Shown: piece by piece, positions 10,927 through 23,442 of the stretch
Layout: each line of letters begins with the position of its first letter
Numbering within the stretch: position 1 is the first letter of the stretch
Assembly: GCA_001599815.1 (NCBI GenBank)
Contig: BCIA01000003.1
Coordinates: 5,557,598 to 5,621,597, forward strand
Length of the DNA stretch: 64,000 nt
Source of the DNA: Furcasterigmium furcatum
Lineage: Eukaryota > Ascomycota > Sordariomycetes > Glomerellales > Plectosphaerellaceae
Direction: 5' to 3'
Translations under genes and position numbers: made by a program
The notes under the pieces: model-generated
Told to the model about the DNA's origin: nothing
The model's database searches: none
What the model saw: the letters and a program-made list of their open reading frames with translations, nothing else

Positions 10927-11803
10927 TTACACGAAGCGGGTACGCTTCTTGTTGAAGGCGCGCTGGTCCTTCAGCCACTGGCGGTAGCCGGCGACGCTGG
11001 AGATGTTCTCGCCATAGAAGTCGGGAACTGGGAGGGGGGTCAGCCACTCTGCTCTGCTTTTCCCTCGGGATGGGTATCCGAGCACAACACGTACCAGGGT
11101 TGCTCGCGCCCGAGGCGGAGGGGTCCACGCGGTTCTTCTTGACGCGGGCGAAGAACTCGATCTCTTTCTGTAGGTCACGCGGTCAGCAATCATGTCCACC
11201 ACGGCCACCACCCGAAGTGCGTCCAGCACGTACCGCTGTGATCTGCTTCTTCCACTGCTTGTTGAGGGTGTTGAAGACGGCCGAGCCGATGCTGGGCCCC
11301 AGCAGCCAGCCGAGGGCGGCGAAGCCCAGGACCATGAAGCCGAGGGTGATGAAGGGGTCGAGGGGCACCTGGGCGACGATGGGCTCCGCAATGCCGCTGG
11401 ACAGGAGGGCAGCGCCGGCTACGCCGGAGGTGCCGAGCATGACGACGCTGAAGGCGAGCTGCCACCTCCTCCTGGCCTTGCGGAGGGCGAAGAAGGTATT
11501 CCAGTCGAGGCGCTGGGTGTGGTCGACGCTGGGGTCGGGCTTGGTGGTTGTCGACTGGGCGCGGCGGATGATGCGGGAGAGGAGCGGGGAGGGGAGGGAG
11601 GTCGGGCGGAAGGCATCGCGCGCAATGGAGCTGGAGAGGATGCTGAGAGGGCGGGAGGTCGAGAAGGGCTGTCTGGAGGCCCAGGGTGTGTAGCAGGAGC
11701 AGGTTGTCTGGATGGACGGCTTTGCGAAGGCTGTCGAGAGAGCGACGCGCTGGGCGCCAGGGCCGGCGAGGCGCATGGCGAGTGTTGTTGTGTGCGTCAG
11801 CAT
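10927..11803 (-). CDS. PAM17: Pam17, presequence-translocase motor subunit
   Basis: Exons are 11803-11234, 11167-11095 and 11027-10927, giving 247 aa. The N terminus is a typical mitochondrial presequence rich in Ser, Thr, Arg and Ala. The Pam17 core follows: RLDWNTFFALRKARRRWQL, two transmembrane segments (about bases 11460-11400 and 11360-11290), then VPDFYGENISSVAGYRQW and the basic end. Pam17 sits in the inner membrane and helps organise the Pam16/Pam18 import motor on TIM23. Both introns have GTACGT donors. The gene is convergent with UBA4, with about 240 bp between the stops. Confidence 0.92.
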
Positions 11804-12207
11804 CTTGGCTGGGCTGGGCTTGGTCGAGTGTCGGCCGTGGATCGTGGATCGTGGTCGGGGGTGGTGATGATGAATGGGCTGGTGTTGATTGTTCGGTGAA
11901 GAAGCTGGAGGTGGAGCTAGGCCGAGCTTTGACCAACAGCCGATTCAGATGCAAGTCCATTGGTCTTGGCGCGATCATCCGCTCCTGCTCCACGAGAGCT
12001 CCGAGTCGCTGTTACTTTCACAGGTACCTCAGTACCCAGACACCTATTCTTTTCAGCCGTGAAGTCAACTGGAATCATCTCCAGCCCAGCACCACGACAT
12101 CCATCCATCACGGCGGGACCTTCACTATCGCGAAAGGAGCAAATGACCTCGATTCTCAGCCCTCTTTATTGATTTGACTTTGTATTCCTAAGCTTGATCT
12201 ATTTATC
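11804..12207. other. Intergenic: PAM17 promoter side and 3' end of MFS gene
   Basis: No supported feature beyond flanking regulatory and UTR sequence. Confidence 0.4.
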
Positions 12208-14063
12208 TTACTTCTTCTCCCCCGGTTCATCTGACCTGGCGGCTTGACCTGGCGGATTTGAACTCCTCCCTTCCTCAGAATCCACCAGCGTGGTCCCTTG
12301 GGAGCCATCTCTTGGCTTTTCCTCCTCCAAGGAAGACTCTTCGGAATCACCTTTCGGCTGCAACCCCTTGTCGCGGATCAGGAGGCACCCGACCACGCAC
12401 AGTCCGATGAGCGGCACCTGCAAGATGAACACGGATCTACTTGCTCGCATATACGCGTCCAGCACCCTCTCCAAATCCGGACCGGCTGGTACGAGGTCTG
12501 ACGGGAGGCTGTACGTGCTATGCGCTAGATGTTCAAAGCCTTCCGGTAGATTTGCGCGCAAAGTAGCCTGCAACACGGCCGCGGACACCGCCAGCCCAAC
12601 AGCGCCGCCGGCGCAGCGGCAGAAGTTCCGGTTCGAGATGATCACCGCTCGGCGGGACTTGGGCGAGTGAGCCTGCAGCGCGACCAGTGTCGGCTGGAAG
12701 ATGCATCCGACCCCGATGCCGATGAGAATCAAAGGGGCAACGATCACTCCCGTGGACGATGTGCGAGTGTACACCAGGGTGAGGCCGGCGCCGCTGTGGT
12801 CAACGTCAGCCTTGGACTTGTCTCGATCCTCCGCCATGATTGAACTTACAGTGTCCAGATCACGAACCCAGCCCAGATCACCTCGCCGTATCGTTTTACG
12901 CGGGAGATATATTGCCCCGACAGTATCGAGAGCAGGGTCTGGAACGTGACAAGCGCGCAGTAGATGCCCGCGGATGTCATCACGGAGAACTGCCGAGCAT
13001 TCTGCAGATACAGCGGGATGTAGTAGAGGTACGACTGATACACAGCCCCGAAAAGGAAGCTCTGTATCATCATCACCGTGACAGCGGTGCTCTGGAAAAT
13101 GGTTACTGCAGCCACCCGTCAGTTCAGGTTCCGTCAGCCGCTTCGTCGGCGAACTTACCAGGCATCATCGGCAACTTGGCCACCTTCCACTCGATTACCA
13201 CAAACGCCACCAGAAGCAGGGACCCGATGGTCAAAAGACTGATCACCAGAGCGGAGTCCCAGTGAAAGTATGACCCTCCTGTTCGAACAGATCAGTACTT
13301 GCCGGTTCAGCCACCTCGGGTATAAGAAAAGGGGGAACCCACCGCCAGAGATCGGGATGAGAAGGAATATCACGCCCAGAGACGAAGTGAGCGATCCGGC
13401 GTAGTCGATCTTCTTTGCGCTCTCACGAAAGCCCGCTGTCCTTGGCGCATCCGGCAGGAAGAAGTACGAAATTACACCGACAATCACCCCCAGAGGCGCC
13501 AGCATGTAGAAGAACGCGCGCCAGGTCGCCTTCTCGATGAATGCAGCGGCCAAGAACGGCCCGCAGACGTTTCCCAGTCCGACCATGGACCCGATGATGC
13601 CCTGGTACTTGCCGCGCTGCTCTAGCGTCACAACATCGCTCACGATGATCATGGCGAGGTTCGTGATGCCTCCGCCGCCGATGCCGGCCACGCCGCGGAA
13701 GACGTAGAGCATTTCCGGGCTCTGGGCGAGGCCGCAGAGGAGGTCTGCCACGGCGAGCAGGGCGATAGCCGCGAGGAAGACGTTTTTCCGGCCGAATATG
13801 TCCGACAACCGGCCGTAGAGCATCTGGAACATCGTGTTGGCGAGAAGCGACGATGTGCCGACCCAGGAGATCGTGTTGGCGGCGTCGAGATCCGCGGCGA
13901 TGGTGGGAAGGGTGATGCTGACGCCATTCTGGTCGATGAACGAGATCAGGAGGGTTACCGAGAGCGTGGCGAAGACGACCATGAGCTGGGACCGGGGGAG
14001 GATGTTGGTCTGGTCGTGGAGCGCCCGCTCGGCGGTCGTCACTCTATGGGCGGCATTGGTCAT
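12208..14063 (-). CDS. MFS multidrug/toxin-type exporter (DHA family, 14 TM type)
   Basis: Exons are 14063-13343, 13278-13159, 13105-12850 and 12793-12208, giving 560 aa. All four junctions keep frame. TM1 is preceded by a short cytosolic N terminus, and FIDQNGVSITLPTIAADL and GRLSDIFGRKNVF match MFS motifs D1 and A. The helix holding GGGGITNLAMIIVSDVV and the GMVGLGN-type motif C region (GSMVGLGNVCGPFLAAA) indicate a drug/H+ antiporter. The Lys/Glu-rich hydrophilic tail is cytosolic. The substrate cannot be told from sequence. It is divergent from the NCS1 permease gene, so the two may share a 760-bp control region. Confidence 0.88.
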
Positions 14064-14824
14064 GATCGGAGAACGTGTTGTTCAGGAAGGGGAGAGCGCA
14101 AGAACAATGGCGGCCGACGCGAGCAGAGTCTTCTCAGCACACCGCATCGCGATGGGAACCGTTGAGTTGAGTCGAAGGTTTGTGTGGAAAGTCTCTTTGC
14201 CTCAGACAGTCATTGCCCCGGCGATTTCGCAAATCTTCTTATGCGGGTACTGGAGGCAAAACTCCACGGCGATTTTGCGTGTCGATCACCCTTGACGACG
14301 TGCGCGGACAGCGGCATTCGTTGCCGGATCGCCGAGGCGTCCTCGGGGTGGCACCGATGTTCGGCGGTAGCCCGCGGGGACTACTCCGGGGCCTATAGCT
14401 TCGGGCTACATGCTTCCGACGACGATATAAACCACTCCACTTGCCTTTCGGAGTTGGTCCGAATGGCTTTTGACGCCCTGCTTTCCGCGTAATCGTTTGT
14501 CGGATGCTCCGATTGATAAGAGCTTCACTCCCGTATCTGGATCAACACCCACGAAGCGTCTTTCGGACAAGGCCACAGTCGGAATGCTATACTGCGATCC
14601 CTGCCCCAGATATCACAACCCGCCAGCTTTAGTCTTTTTCTTATCACGACAGACTGAGTCGGGCACAACCATGTCGAGATACGGAGATCACTCGAGCACT
14701 TGGCGAGCCCTCGCCAGGGTACTGGAGTTGATACTGGAGTAGTCTATAAATTGTATCCTGTGTTTCTCACTTCCGGTGCTCCGTGACCAGATACCGCCTT
14801 TCGACGACCAGCAACTGATCCATC
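14064..14824. promoter_or_regulatory. Divergent control region, MFS exporter / NCS1 permease, with GATA boxes
   Basis: GATAAG occurs at 14515-14520 and CTTATC (GATAAG on the other strand) at 14640-14645. This is the core bound by AreA/NIT2-type nitrogen regulators. TATAAA at 14745-14750 lies 75 bp upstream of the permease ATG and is a good TATA candidate. Binding is inferred from the motif only. Confidence 0.5.
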
Positions 14825-16710
14825 ATGTCGGCTGTTCGCAGGATCAAGCAAGCAACGTCCTCCAAGAAGGAGTTTGTGCGCTTCCTCGAAACCAAAGAAT
14901 GGCCTGAGCAAGGCAAGGCCTACTTCAACGAGGATCTTCTGCCGACGCCCCCTGAGCACCGCACATGGACCGCGCTGCACTTCTTCTCCTACTATTTGAC
15001 GCAGACCTTCTCGCCCAGTTCTTACAATCTTGGAGCGACTCTGATCACCATCGGCCTGGTAAGTCGTCCGATGACACCCTTGTGAGCCTTGGCTAACTGA
15101 GCCGAAGCAATGGTGGCATGGTATGATCGCCGCGGTCATCGGCTCCGTCATCCTCAGCGCCGTCGTCGTGCTCAACTCCCGTGGCGCTACGAGATATCAC
15201 ATCGGATTCCCCGTGTACATTCGTGCCGCGGCCGGCGTCTCTGGGTCAAAGCTCTTTATCGTCGTTCGGGCGGCCGTTGCCATCATCTACTTCGCCACAC
15301 AGAGCTTCTACGGTGGCATGCTCACCTCGGTCGCCCTCCGCGCCATCTTCGGGTCCGGGTGGGAGAACATCCCGAACAGGCTGCCCGCCAGCGCAGGCAT
15401 CACGTCGAAGAACCTGCTCGCCTTCTTCATCTTCTGGATTATGCAGTTCCCGGTCATGTTCGTGCATCCCGTCGTCCTTCGACACCTGTTCGTCATCAAG
15501 GCCGTGGCCACGACCGCGGGCCTGTTCGGCGTGCTGGGATGGGCTGTCAACATGAACGGCGGCTCGCTCGGTGATTTCAGCTTCGGAGGCAACGCCCTGT
15601 CCGGCTCCGCGCTGGTCTGGCCCATGATCCAGGCAATCAACAGCGTCATGGCCGCGCTGTGCCCCATCCTCATCAACCAGCCGGATGTTGCTCGCTACGC
15701 GACGAGGCCCGAGCAGGCGACATGGTCTCAGAGTACGGGTATTCTCATCAGCAAGGTGCTCGTCATGTTCCTGAGCTGCGCTACTACGAGCGCCACCGCT
15801 GGTTTCCTCGGGAAGACCTACTGGAACGTGTGGGACTTGTACGATGGGATTTTGACGGCGTACTGGGGGCCTGGAGCCCGTGCCGGCATTTTCTTCGCCT
15901 GTGCTGTGAGTTCCCCCGTCGTATGAGGACCGGAGTGCGCAAGACTGACATCGTATGGCACAGGGTATGATTCTGGCCGTCATCGCTACGAATGCGGGCG
16001 CGAATTCTCTTCCCGTCGGCGCGGATGTCAGTGGACTGTGGCCTCGATGGATCAATATCGTCAGGGGCCAAGTCATCTGCGCCCTCTTCGCGCCCGTCCT
16101 GGTGCCTTGGAAGATCATCGCCAATGCACAGTCGTTCCTTGTGTTCCTGGGCTCGTACACCGTCTTCTTAATGCCGACGTGTGGTGTGAGTGGCATCACC
16201 TTTGCATCCACCTGATGATCAGTGACTGACTCCAGCCTCCAGATCATGATTGTCGACTACTGGATCATCCGCCGCGGAAATTTCCACGTGCCTAGTATGT
16301 TCACAAAGGACGAGTCCTCTCCGTACACGTACTACAAGGGGTGGAACTTCCGTGCCGTGGTCGCATGGTTGTGCGGCGTCGCCTTCACGGTGCACGGCGT
16401 CGCTGGCAACCTGAGCCCGGGGTCCGTCAACGCCGCCAGCTCGAACATGTACAGGCTCGGCTTCCTCCTATCCCTCGCCATGGGCAGCCTGGTCTACTAC
16501 GTCGCGTGCCTGATCTGGCCGCCGCCGGTTTATGCCGCCGGACTGGAGGGCCCCGCTGGTTTCGAGGCCATGGCTGATGCCGAGGGCTTTTTCGAGGGGG
16601 AGAGCCCTGATTCCATCCGTGGTATCATCGCCGGCGTGGGGCGGGCTGATGGTCCGTCTGACCAGAAGGGATCGGGGAGGGAGTCGGTCAGTGAGAAGCA
16701 TGATGTCTGA
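14825..16710 (+). CDS. NCS1 permease, uracil/uridine/allantoin type
   Basis: Exons are 14825-15058, 15108-15905, 15964-16185 and 16243-16710, giving 573 aa. The N-terminal cytosolic region leads into SYNLGATLITIGLQWWHGM, the TM1-TM2 region of NCS1 carriers. RYHIGFPVYIRAAAGVSG, ALCPILINQPDVARYATRP and IMIVDYWIIRRGNFHVPSMF are all family landmarks, and about 12 helices are visible. Fungal members (Fur4, Fui1, Dal4 and relatives) import uracil, uridine, allantoin or related N-heterocycles with protons; which one cannot be decided here. The neighbouring PuuE-like hydrolase and amidase would fit a purine-ring breakdown product. Introns have GTAAGT or GTGAGT donors with CTAAC or CTGAC branch points. 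Confidence 0.9.
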
Positions 16711-16820
16711 GGGGGTCACCGAGGAGGAAAGAGTCTGGTGCTGAGCATCCTGTTGGCGGCCTGTCTATTTATTCTGATCCAAGTTTGAAGAAATTAGTAG
16801 AATGCCTCTTTTTGTTATAT

Positions 16821-19133
16821 TCACGCCCCGTGGAGGTTTTGCAACATTTCGAAATCGGGCATCCAGACAGGCGACCCGCCGTCTTGCTCGATCCAGCTCG
16901 CCAGCTCCATGACGATAGGCCACGGATCGCTGCCCTCTCCCGCCGCGATGCCTCCTCCCCTATACGCCGATGCGTCCCCAGCGGCCCTCCCGGCGGCCCA
17001 GCCGTTGTACCCTGCCGCGCCGCCGGACTCTCGAGGGCTCGTATCAGATCCGACGCGCCCTGGCCCCCCTACGTCCGCCGCCGCGGGGACATTCTCCCTC
17101 CTGGCGCGTTTCCTCTGCGGACCGGGGCTGCGCTCCGCGGCGGCGGCGCTCTGCCTCGCGAGCGACAGCGAAGACTCGACTCCCCGGAGCTTATCCATGG
17201 CCGCGTTGACGAGCATCTCGAAGGCGTCCCTGTACCGCCTCACCCACGCGGCCCTCTCGCCCATGACGAACAGGACGAGCGAGCAGGCGCGGACGTCATC
17301 GGCGAGGGCGACGGACCACACGGCGTCGGTCCAGCGCCACAGGCCGTGGAGGAGGGTCAGGCCGGCGACGAAAACGGTCTGCACGGCGATGAAGCTGTGG
17401 CCGTAGTCGAGGCTCTGGTGCAGCCGCTTGTGGGCCTGGCAGATGTCGCCGGCGGCGCGGAGGCAGAGGGCGTGGAAGGGGCTCGCGAGAGGGAGGATGG
17501 GGAGGAAGGGCTGGATGAGCAGGCGGAGGGCGCGGTTGTAGTGCAGCAGGGGGTAGTTGAGCTCCGGCGACGAGGGGGGGAGGGATGAGAGGAGGGAGTC
17601 TCGCCAGGAGGAGAGGGATGCGAATAGGTGGTCGAGCTTAGGGAGGAGGGCTGTGAGGGGCTTGTCGGCCCTGTAGACCGAGTGGTAGATGCGGCCCTCG
17701 ATCCTTCGGAGGCGGAAGAGGTGCAGCGCGAGGAGCATGGGCGCTGCTTTCGAGGACGGCGATGGAGCGGTGGGAGTTCCCGCCAGAGGCGAGGCGGCGT
17801 GATGGCCGAGATCGGGGAAGGGGACGTCGATCTGGCGGTCCGGGATGCTCAAGGGTCTCCCGAGGGAGATGGCGATGGTCCTCTCCAGCGAGTACACGGT
17901 CCAGAACAGGCGGCGCCGGCGGTCGGCGTGGTCGGGCGCGAGATTCTGGTCGTGGATCTTGCGATGCATGCCCAGGTCGATGCAGGTCCGCATGGCGAGG
18001 CCGATCATGTACCAGATGCCGTGGCTCGAGGCCGAGCGCAGGTGGTACACCACGAGGAGGGCCATTGCTTCGATGTTCTGTATTGAGCGCGACTCTCTGG
18101 CTGCGGATGTGTGCTGAAGCGCGGTCATGTAGAAGCCCTGGGTGACTGTTAGAGAGATGGAGAGAGAGGTCCTCGTAGGAATAACAGAGCAGACCAACCT
18201 CGGGCGAGAAAGGCAGCTTTTCGGTGAGCTGGAGCAATGTAGCCCCCATGGCGTAGACGAGATACAGCTTGAAGATGCCGAATCGCTGCTCGGTGGACGT
18301 GGCTCTCTGAGCATCCGAAGCAAGACTCTGTCTCCTTGAATGGAGATCCCAGATCTCGTCAGGGTTGAGAAACGGATATCTCGGGTGCAATTGTTGGAAG
18401 TACGCCCGGATGATCCGACTTCCCACCTCATCGCTAGGCGGCTCTTTGGCGCTCTTCGCGATGAGCTCTTCGATTGATATGCGCCTCGCCCCGTCTGGTG
18501 ACCTGGGCATGGCCGTGTTACCGGGGCTTGCGGCATCTGGAAGTGACTTGTGCCAGACGGTAGCCTGGACCATCTCGTTGAGGATCATGGACAACGAGGG
18601 GCCCACTGAAGCGTTGGAGGCACCCTCGGACTCGCCAAGGGCGATCAAGGTCACGATGTCGTTCAGGGCACTGCCGTCTCTGCCTATGGTGGTGTTCGCT
18701 GGACTGCGTCCGGAGCTGACCTCTGGCTCTGGAACATTTCTCTGGTGAAGCTGGTCAAGCTTCTTCTCGAGAAAGGCTACTCGGTCTTCTAGGGCTCGGG
18801 TGTACCTAGATCAGTCTCAGTGATGCCTTACTATGAACTGCAGTCTAATTTCGGGAGGACACTCACGCAACCGGAGGCGTCTCGTCCGTGACATCTGCCT
18901 TGTCGCATTCCGCCCCGGATCTCTGGCAGTTAGAGCAGACGGGGAGCTGGTCATCGCACTGACCCGACGTGTTAGTGACCTGCAGTGGGCCTTTCTCGAA
19001 GCAATGGAAGAGGCATGGAGTTGCTGACCTTCTGCTTCCGGGTCTTGCATCTCGTGCAAGCCGTCCGACCCCTTTTGCGGAGGTTCGGAGCCTCCGACGT
19101 TGACCCTGGGGAAGCAACCGCTGCCGACTCCAT
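16821..19133 (-). CDS. Zn2Cys6 transcription factor with fungal-specific regulatory domain
   Basis: Exons are 19133-19029, 18958-18867, 18805-18199 and 18137-16821, giving 706 aa. The zinc cluster is complete only after splicing: CTRCKTRKQK joins CDDQLPVCSNCQRSGAEC, giving C-x2-C-x6-C-x6-C-x2-C-x6-C at about residues 26-53. A short coiled coil linker (YTRALEDRVAFLEKKL) for dimerisation follows. The middle homology region (PF04082 type) contains GIWYMIGLAMRTCIDLGMH and RRRLFWTVYSLERTIAISLGRPLSI. The C-terminal part is Ala/Gly-rich and probably disordered. It lies between a permease and a PuuE-like hydrolase, so it is the likely pathway regulator. Its promoter carries GATAAG (19333) and CTTATC (19395). 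Confidence 0.9.
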
Positions 19134-19584
19134 GAGGTCAGTCACATTGGCGAACGGCTGTGGAACAGGTTGACAGGACGGAGATCACCTGGGACAGGTA
19201 TCGTGATATCCACCATGTCGTGGCGCGGGGTGGTATCCGACTCAGAATCGGACGACCTGGAGTTGTCTGTCGGCAGCGGAGGTTCCGATGGACCATGGTG
19301 ACCCACAGCGGCGGACGGCGGTGGTCACTGTTGATAAGGGGCTTGCGGGCGCAACGCCTGAAGATCATCGGACTCGGGAATAACTAACACCACTCTTATC
19401 GCAACACCAGTGCTCGGGGCCTGGAGTCGAGAGACGGATGCTCCGAGTTCGGCCACATCCGATCGGTATTCGACCATTGTTGCTCATGTTGACCTCACTT
19501 TTGACCTCTTCACACCTGGATGAGCTCCATCACAAGACAAACTACGAATCATGTTTCGCCAGCTCTTGTTCGACTACAGAGACC
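19134..19584. promoter_or_regulatory. Promoter of the Zn2Cys6 gene with two GATA boxes
   Basis: GATAAG at 19333-19338 and CTTATC at 19395-19400 sit 200-270 bp upstream of the regulator's ATG. The right part is the 3' flank of the PuuE-like gene. Confidence 0.4.
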
Positions 19585-20702
19585 TCACTGCTTCCCCTCA
19601 AGCCAGGCCCCGTTGGGCTTGTACGGGAACTCCTCTCTCATGTGCTTCGCAATGTCTCGCCTGGTCGTCACCCAGACGCCGGGCTTCTCCTTGATGTAGA
19701 GCATGAACTTCCTCAGCGCCTCCGACCGCCCGGGCTTCCCGATGATCCGCGTGTGCAGGGGGATGTTCATCATCTTGCCGCCCTCGCGGTAGAGGCAGTC
19801 GAACGTGTTCTTCAGGTACTGCTCGTACGTCTCGGCCACCGAGCTGCCGAAGCCGGGGGACATGTGGAACTTGCCGTCGTTGCAGTCGTAGTTGTAGGGG
19901 ATCAGCAGCATGCCCTTACGGTCGGCCTCGGGGAGGCCCTTCTCCCACGGCAGGTCCATCCAGTAGGGCACGTCGTCGTTGTAGCCCTCGGACGACCAGA
20001 GGAACTCAGCCCCGAGCTCGGCCCAGACCTGCGGGAAGACGGTGGGGGTGTTGGGCGTGCCGCGGCCGTAGTAGGCGCCGACGGGCATCTCGCCGCTGAC
20101 CTCGTGCAGCACGCGGATGTTCTCCTTGATGTACGCCTTCTCCTCCTCGAGTGAATAGTCCCAGATGTCGAGCCAGCGGAGCCCGTGGCAGGCGATCTCG
20201 TGGCCGTCCCGGACCAGCGCCCTGGCGAACTTTGGGTTGCGCTTGATGGCCATGCCGACGGCGTAGGTGGTGAAGTTCCAGCCGAACTCCTTGAACAGGC
20301 GGATGAGCCGCCACGAGGCCACGCGGCTGCCGTACTCATAGTCGTGCTCGGAGTTGATGTAGCGCGCGCCGTCTTTGTGGCCGCCCGATGCCCCCTTTTC
20401 CCATAGGTAGGGCTCCGAGTGAGGATCGCCGTCTTCCACGTTGCGCTCACCACCTTCCCTGTCGTTGGTTAGTCTTTCCCTGTCTCTAGAGATCTGTAGG
20501 AGAATTGGCTTGTGGCACTCGGACTTACTCGTAGTTCAGCACGAACGAGACGGCGATTCTCGCTCCATTGGGCCACTTCGGATCGAATGATTCCTCGCCG
20601 AAGCCTGACGACAGGTTAGTTTTGGAGATATCGCGGAGAACATGACGGTGACATACCCTCAAAGTCTCTCGGGACTTGATACTCTTCCAGAATATGAACC
20701 AT
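19585..20702 (-). CDS. PuuE-type polysaccharide-deacetylase-fold hydrolase (allantoinase-like)
   Basis: Exons are 20702-20657, 20604-20529 and 20458-19585, giving 331 aa. The start MVHILEEYQVPRDFEGFGEE was chosen because YQVPRDF-G is the usual N terminus of PuuE proteins, and longer 5' readings lack an in-frame ATG. Landmarks are PKWPNGARIAVSFVLNYEEG, then GGERNVEDGD, YEYGSRVASWRLIRLF, DGHEIACHGLRWLD, GAYYGRGTPNT and HTRIIGKPGR. Bacterial PuuE is a metal-free allantoinase of the NodB fold. Many fungal relatives are annotated as chitin deacetylases, so the substrate is not certain. There is no signal peptide, which argues for a cytosolic enzyme and against chitin. It is divergent from an amidase and next to an NCS1 permease and a regulator, suggesting uptake and ring opening of a purine-type compound. 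Confidence 0.82.
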
Positions 20703-21274
20703 AGTGAAGGCTTTAGACGTCTCGGCTTGCTGAAGGATTGGCACCGATAACTCACCTCGTATGGAGCGGTGCTTGTCGCTTTATACGGGTCAATTACATC
20801 GTCAACTCGTTGCTCCCCGTCCCTGATAAGATCGGAGGTCACCGCGGGCAGTCATAGGATGATACCCTGAGAACCGAGTCAGGGGCATGATAGGGGGTTA
20901 GGATCACTGAACCTCCACTGCTGGAGGGGGAATTGAGGGGCATTCTTCAGCGGCGATAAGGCGCGGGGTAGAGGGGGGAACCCCTCCATACCCAAACCCC
21001 TATCCAGCCCCTGTGTCGGGTCCATCTGCCCCGATGGTCCCCCATCTTATCGGAGGCTCCGCTGGTCTTGGTGCTTGTCGGACGACCTCCGATCATCGCC
21101 CCCGAGCGTGGATCATGGGCCGAGAGACTTGACACCGCGCGCTTGCCGTTTTCCGGGGAGTATCTGCGTAAGAGCACCTTGATTGTGAAACTCACATATG
21201 AGTTGAGGTCACCCCGGGATGCTCCCCAGTGCCGTCATTCACCGAGACACTGAGCTCATTGAACTTCCACGAAG
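20703..21274. promoter_or_regulatory. Divergent control region, PuuE-like gene / amidase, with three GATA boxes
   Basis: GATAAG is found at 20825-20830 and 20955-20960, and CTTATC at 21046-21051. Three nitrogen-type GATA sites within 230 bp between two divergent hydrolase genes suggest joint AreA/NIT2 control. This is motif inference only. Confidence 0.5.
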
Positions 21275-22992
21275 ATGTCTGTATTCTCCCTCGATGTTGA
21301 CAAATCCAACCCCGTCACAACCGAGGTGGTCGATCAGCTCTGTGAGACGCTCGGAGTTACTCTGAAAGTTGAAGAAAAGGGCGACTACCAGCTTCTGCTG
21401 GCCATCTTCCACGATTCTGTCAGCGGTCTGATGGCCCTTCCTGGTAAGACGATCCCGAGCAATCAGGTGGCTAAGACGGCCACTAACACTGTTAGACTAC
21501 ATCCCTCCGGTTGACTTGGGACGGTTTCCGAGAGAGAATGTCAATTTCCCGGCAGCTGAGGATAACCCCCTGGGAGCATGGGCTTGGAAATGCCACATAG
21601 AAGACAAGGAGAGCCGAGGCGGCCTGCTTGTCGGAAAGACGGTGGCCATCAAGGATAACATCGCTGTCAAGGACGTACCCATGTTGCTGGGAACCAACTT
21701 CGTCAAGGACTACACACCGGTCAGTGGGAATCGAGACTGAGACAGCCCGCTCGGACGAGAGCTAACACAGGAGGTCCCAGAACACGGATGCGACATGTGT
21801 CACCAGGCTGCTCGAGTCCGGTGCCGTCATCAAGGGCAAATCAGTCTGCGAGAACATGTGCCATTCGGCAACGAGCAGCTCGTCTGGCACCGGCCACGTT
21901 CACAACCCCTATGCCAAGGGCTACAGCAGCGGCGGCAGCTCCAGCGGATCAGGCGCCCTCGTGGCCAACGGCGACGTCGACATGGCGATGGGTGCCGACC
22001 AGGGCGGCTCGATCCGTGTCCCTGCTGGATGGTGCGGCCTGTACGGGCTGAAGCCGACCTTTGGCTTGGTACCGTACACGGCGTGCGGCTCGAACGAGCC
22101 CACGAACGATCACGTCGGGCCCATGACCCGAACGCTGCTGGATAACGCGATGATGCTCCAGGCCATCGCGGGCAATGACAACATCGACGACCGGTCCTTC
22201 GCGGCGCCATCCGGGGAGAACGTCCCCAAGTACTATGACATCCTCAAGGGGCTCGAGAACCCGAAAGACTTGTCAGGGGTCCGTGTCGGCGTTCTTGTCG
22301 AGGGCATGAACCAGCCCTCGGTTGAGCCTCGAATCAAGGCGTCAGTCGAGGCCGCGATCCAAGGGCTCCGCGACCTCGGCGCCGTCGTGGAGGACGTCTC
22401 CGTGCCCTTCCACTCCCAGGGCGCCGCCATCTGGACCGCCATCAGCAAGACGGGCGGCTACCTGGCGAAGCGCAACCTCGGCTTCGGCCGCCGCGGCTAC
22501 GCGATGAACGACCTGACGGCCAAGTTCGAGGACCTGACGCAGGAGCAGTGGGACGAGGGGTACGTGTCGTCGAAGAACATCTACCTGAACGGGCTGTACG
22601 CGCAGTGGCACGTGCCGGGCCTCCTGGGCAAGGCGACGAACCTGAGCCGCAAGCTGCGCGACGACTACGACGCGGCGCTGGCGCGGTACGACGTGCTCGT
22701 GTGCCCGAATCTGCCGTACGTCGCCAATTCGCACGCGCCGTACGATGCGAGCCCGCTGGAGAAGATCGCGAAGCAGGTCGGGCTGACCGCCAACACGGCG
22801 CCGTTCGACCAGTCCGGGCACCCCGTGCTGGCCATGCCAATAGGGATGCTGCCCATCGAGGAGGGGCCGCTGAAGGGCACGGGGACGAAGCTGCCCGTGA
22901 GCATGCAGGTTGTTGGGAGGTGGTGGCGGGAGGAGGACGTCTACAGGGTGGCATATGCCTGGAGCGAGAAGTTCGACTGGAAGACGATGTAG
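21275..22992 (+). CDS. Amidase-signature family amidase
   Basis: Exons are 21275-21443, 21496-21719 and 21781-22992, giving 534 aa. The Ser-cisSer-Lys triad is visible: Lys about 109 in VAIKDNI, the GYSSGGSSSGSG loop (cis-Ser about 185) and nucleophile Ser about 208 in GADQGGSIRVPA. The helical N-terminal extension and the C-terminal AMPIGMLP...LPVSMQVVGRWW ending fit the longer bacterial/fungal amidase branch that includes nitrile-pathway amidases. It releases ammonia from a carboxamide; the natural substrate is unknown. Its position opposite the PuuE-like gene with shared GATA boxes suggests it acts on a breakdown product from that pathway. The first intron has a CACTAAC branch. Confidence 0.9.
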
Positions 22993-23442
22993 GCCGCGAT
23001 TTGGCAGATGCGACGAAAAGTCGAAATGAGAGGAGACCTTGGGCAGCCCATTGCCACTGTACCCGACGGCCCCCTGTTGGTGCCCAGCCACCCTAGATGC
23101 ACTTGTCGTGTGAGTTGAGACTCGAGGGCAAGATCGACTCTCTCCTCCTAATCTCGAAGAGAGAAACCCCCGACGGCCATTTATTACGACACCACGACGC
23201 CTGGAGTCCAGTCTCTCTAGGTAGTGCGGGGAAAGAGTACTGGTAGTAAGTACGGTTAGTGGTTTGTTGTTGTCGGTTCCATCATCCAATCAAGCAGCCA
23301 TCTTTCAAGTCAAATAAAAAGGGCAGCTTCTGATCGCCAGATCATATATATGGGTTCAGCCACCAGCTCAGTCGCTTGCTTAACCTCTCTGCTGTGACCC
23401 AAACCTGAGCAAGCTCTGCCGTCAGCGACATCGGAAAACAGC
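22993..23442. other. Intergenic between amidase and reductase
   Basis: This is a tandem same-strand gap. ATATATA at 23344-23350, about 95 bp before the reductase ATG, is a possible TATA element. Nothing else was recognised. Confidence 0.4.

Noticed and set aside
15246..16247. 333-codon minus-strand ORF across the NCS1 permease
   Set aside because: It mirrors the permease exons and reads through introns, and the composition is an artefact of GC-rich codons.
22342..23289. 315-codon minus-strand ORF over the amidase
   Set aside because: Arg/His/Leu-rich shadow of the amidase codons without recognisable motif.
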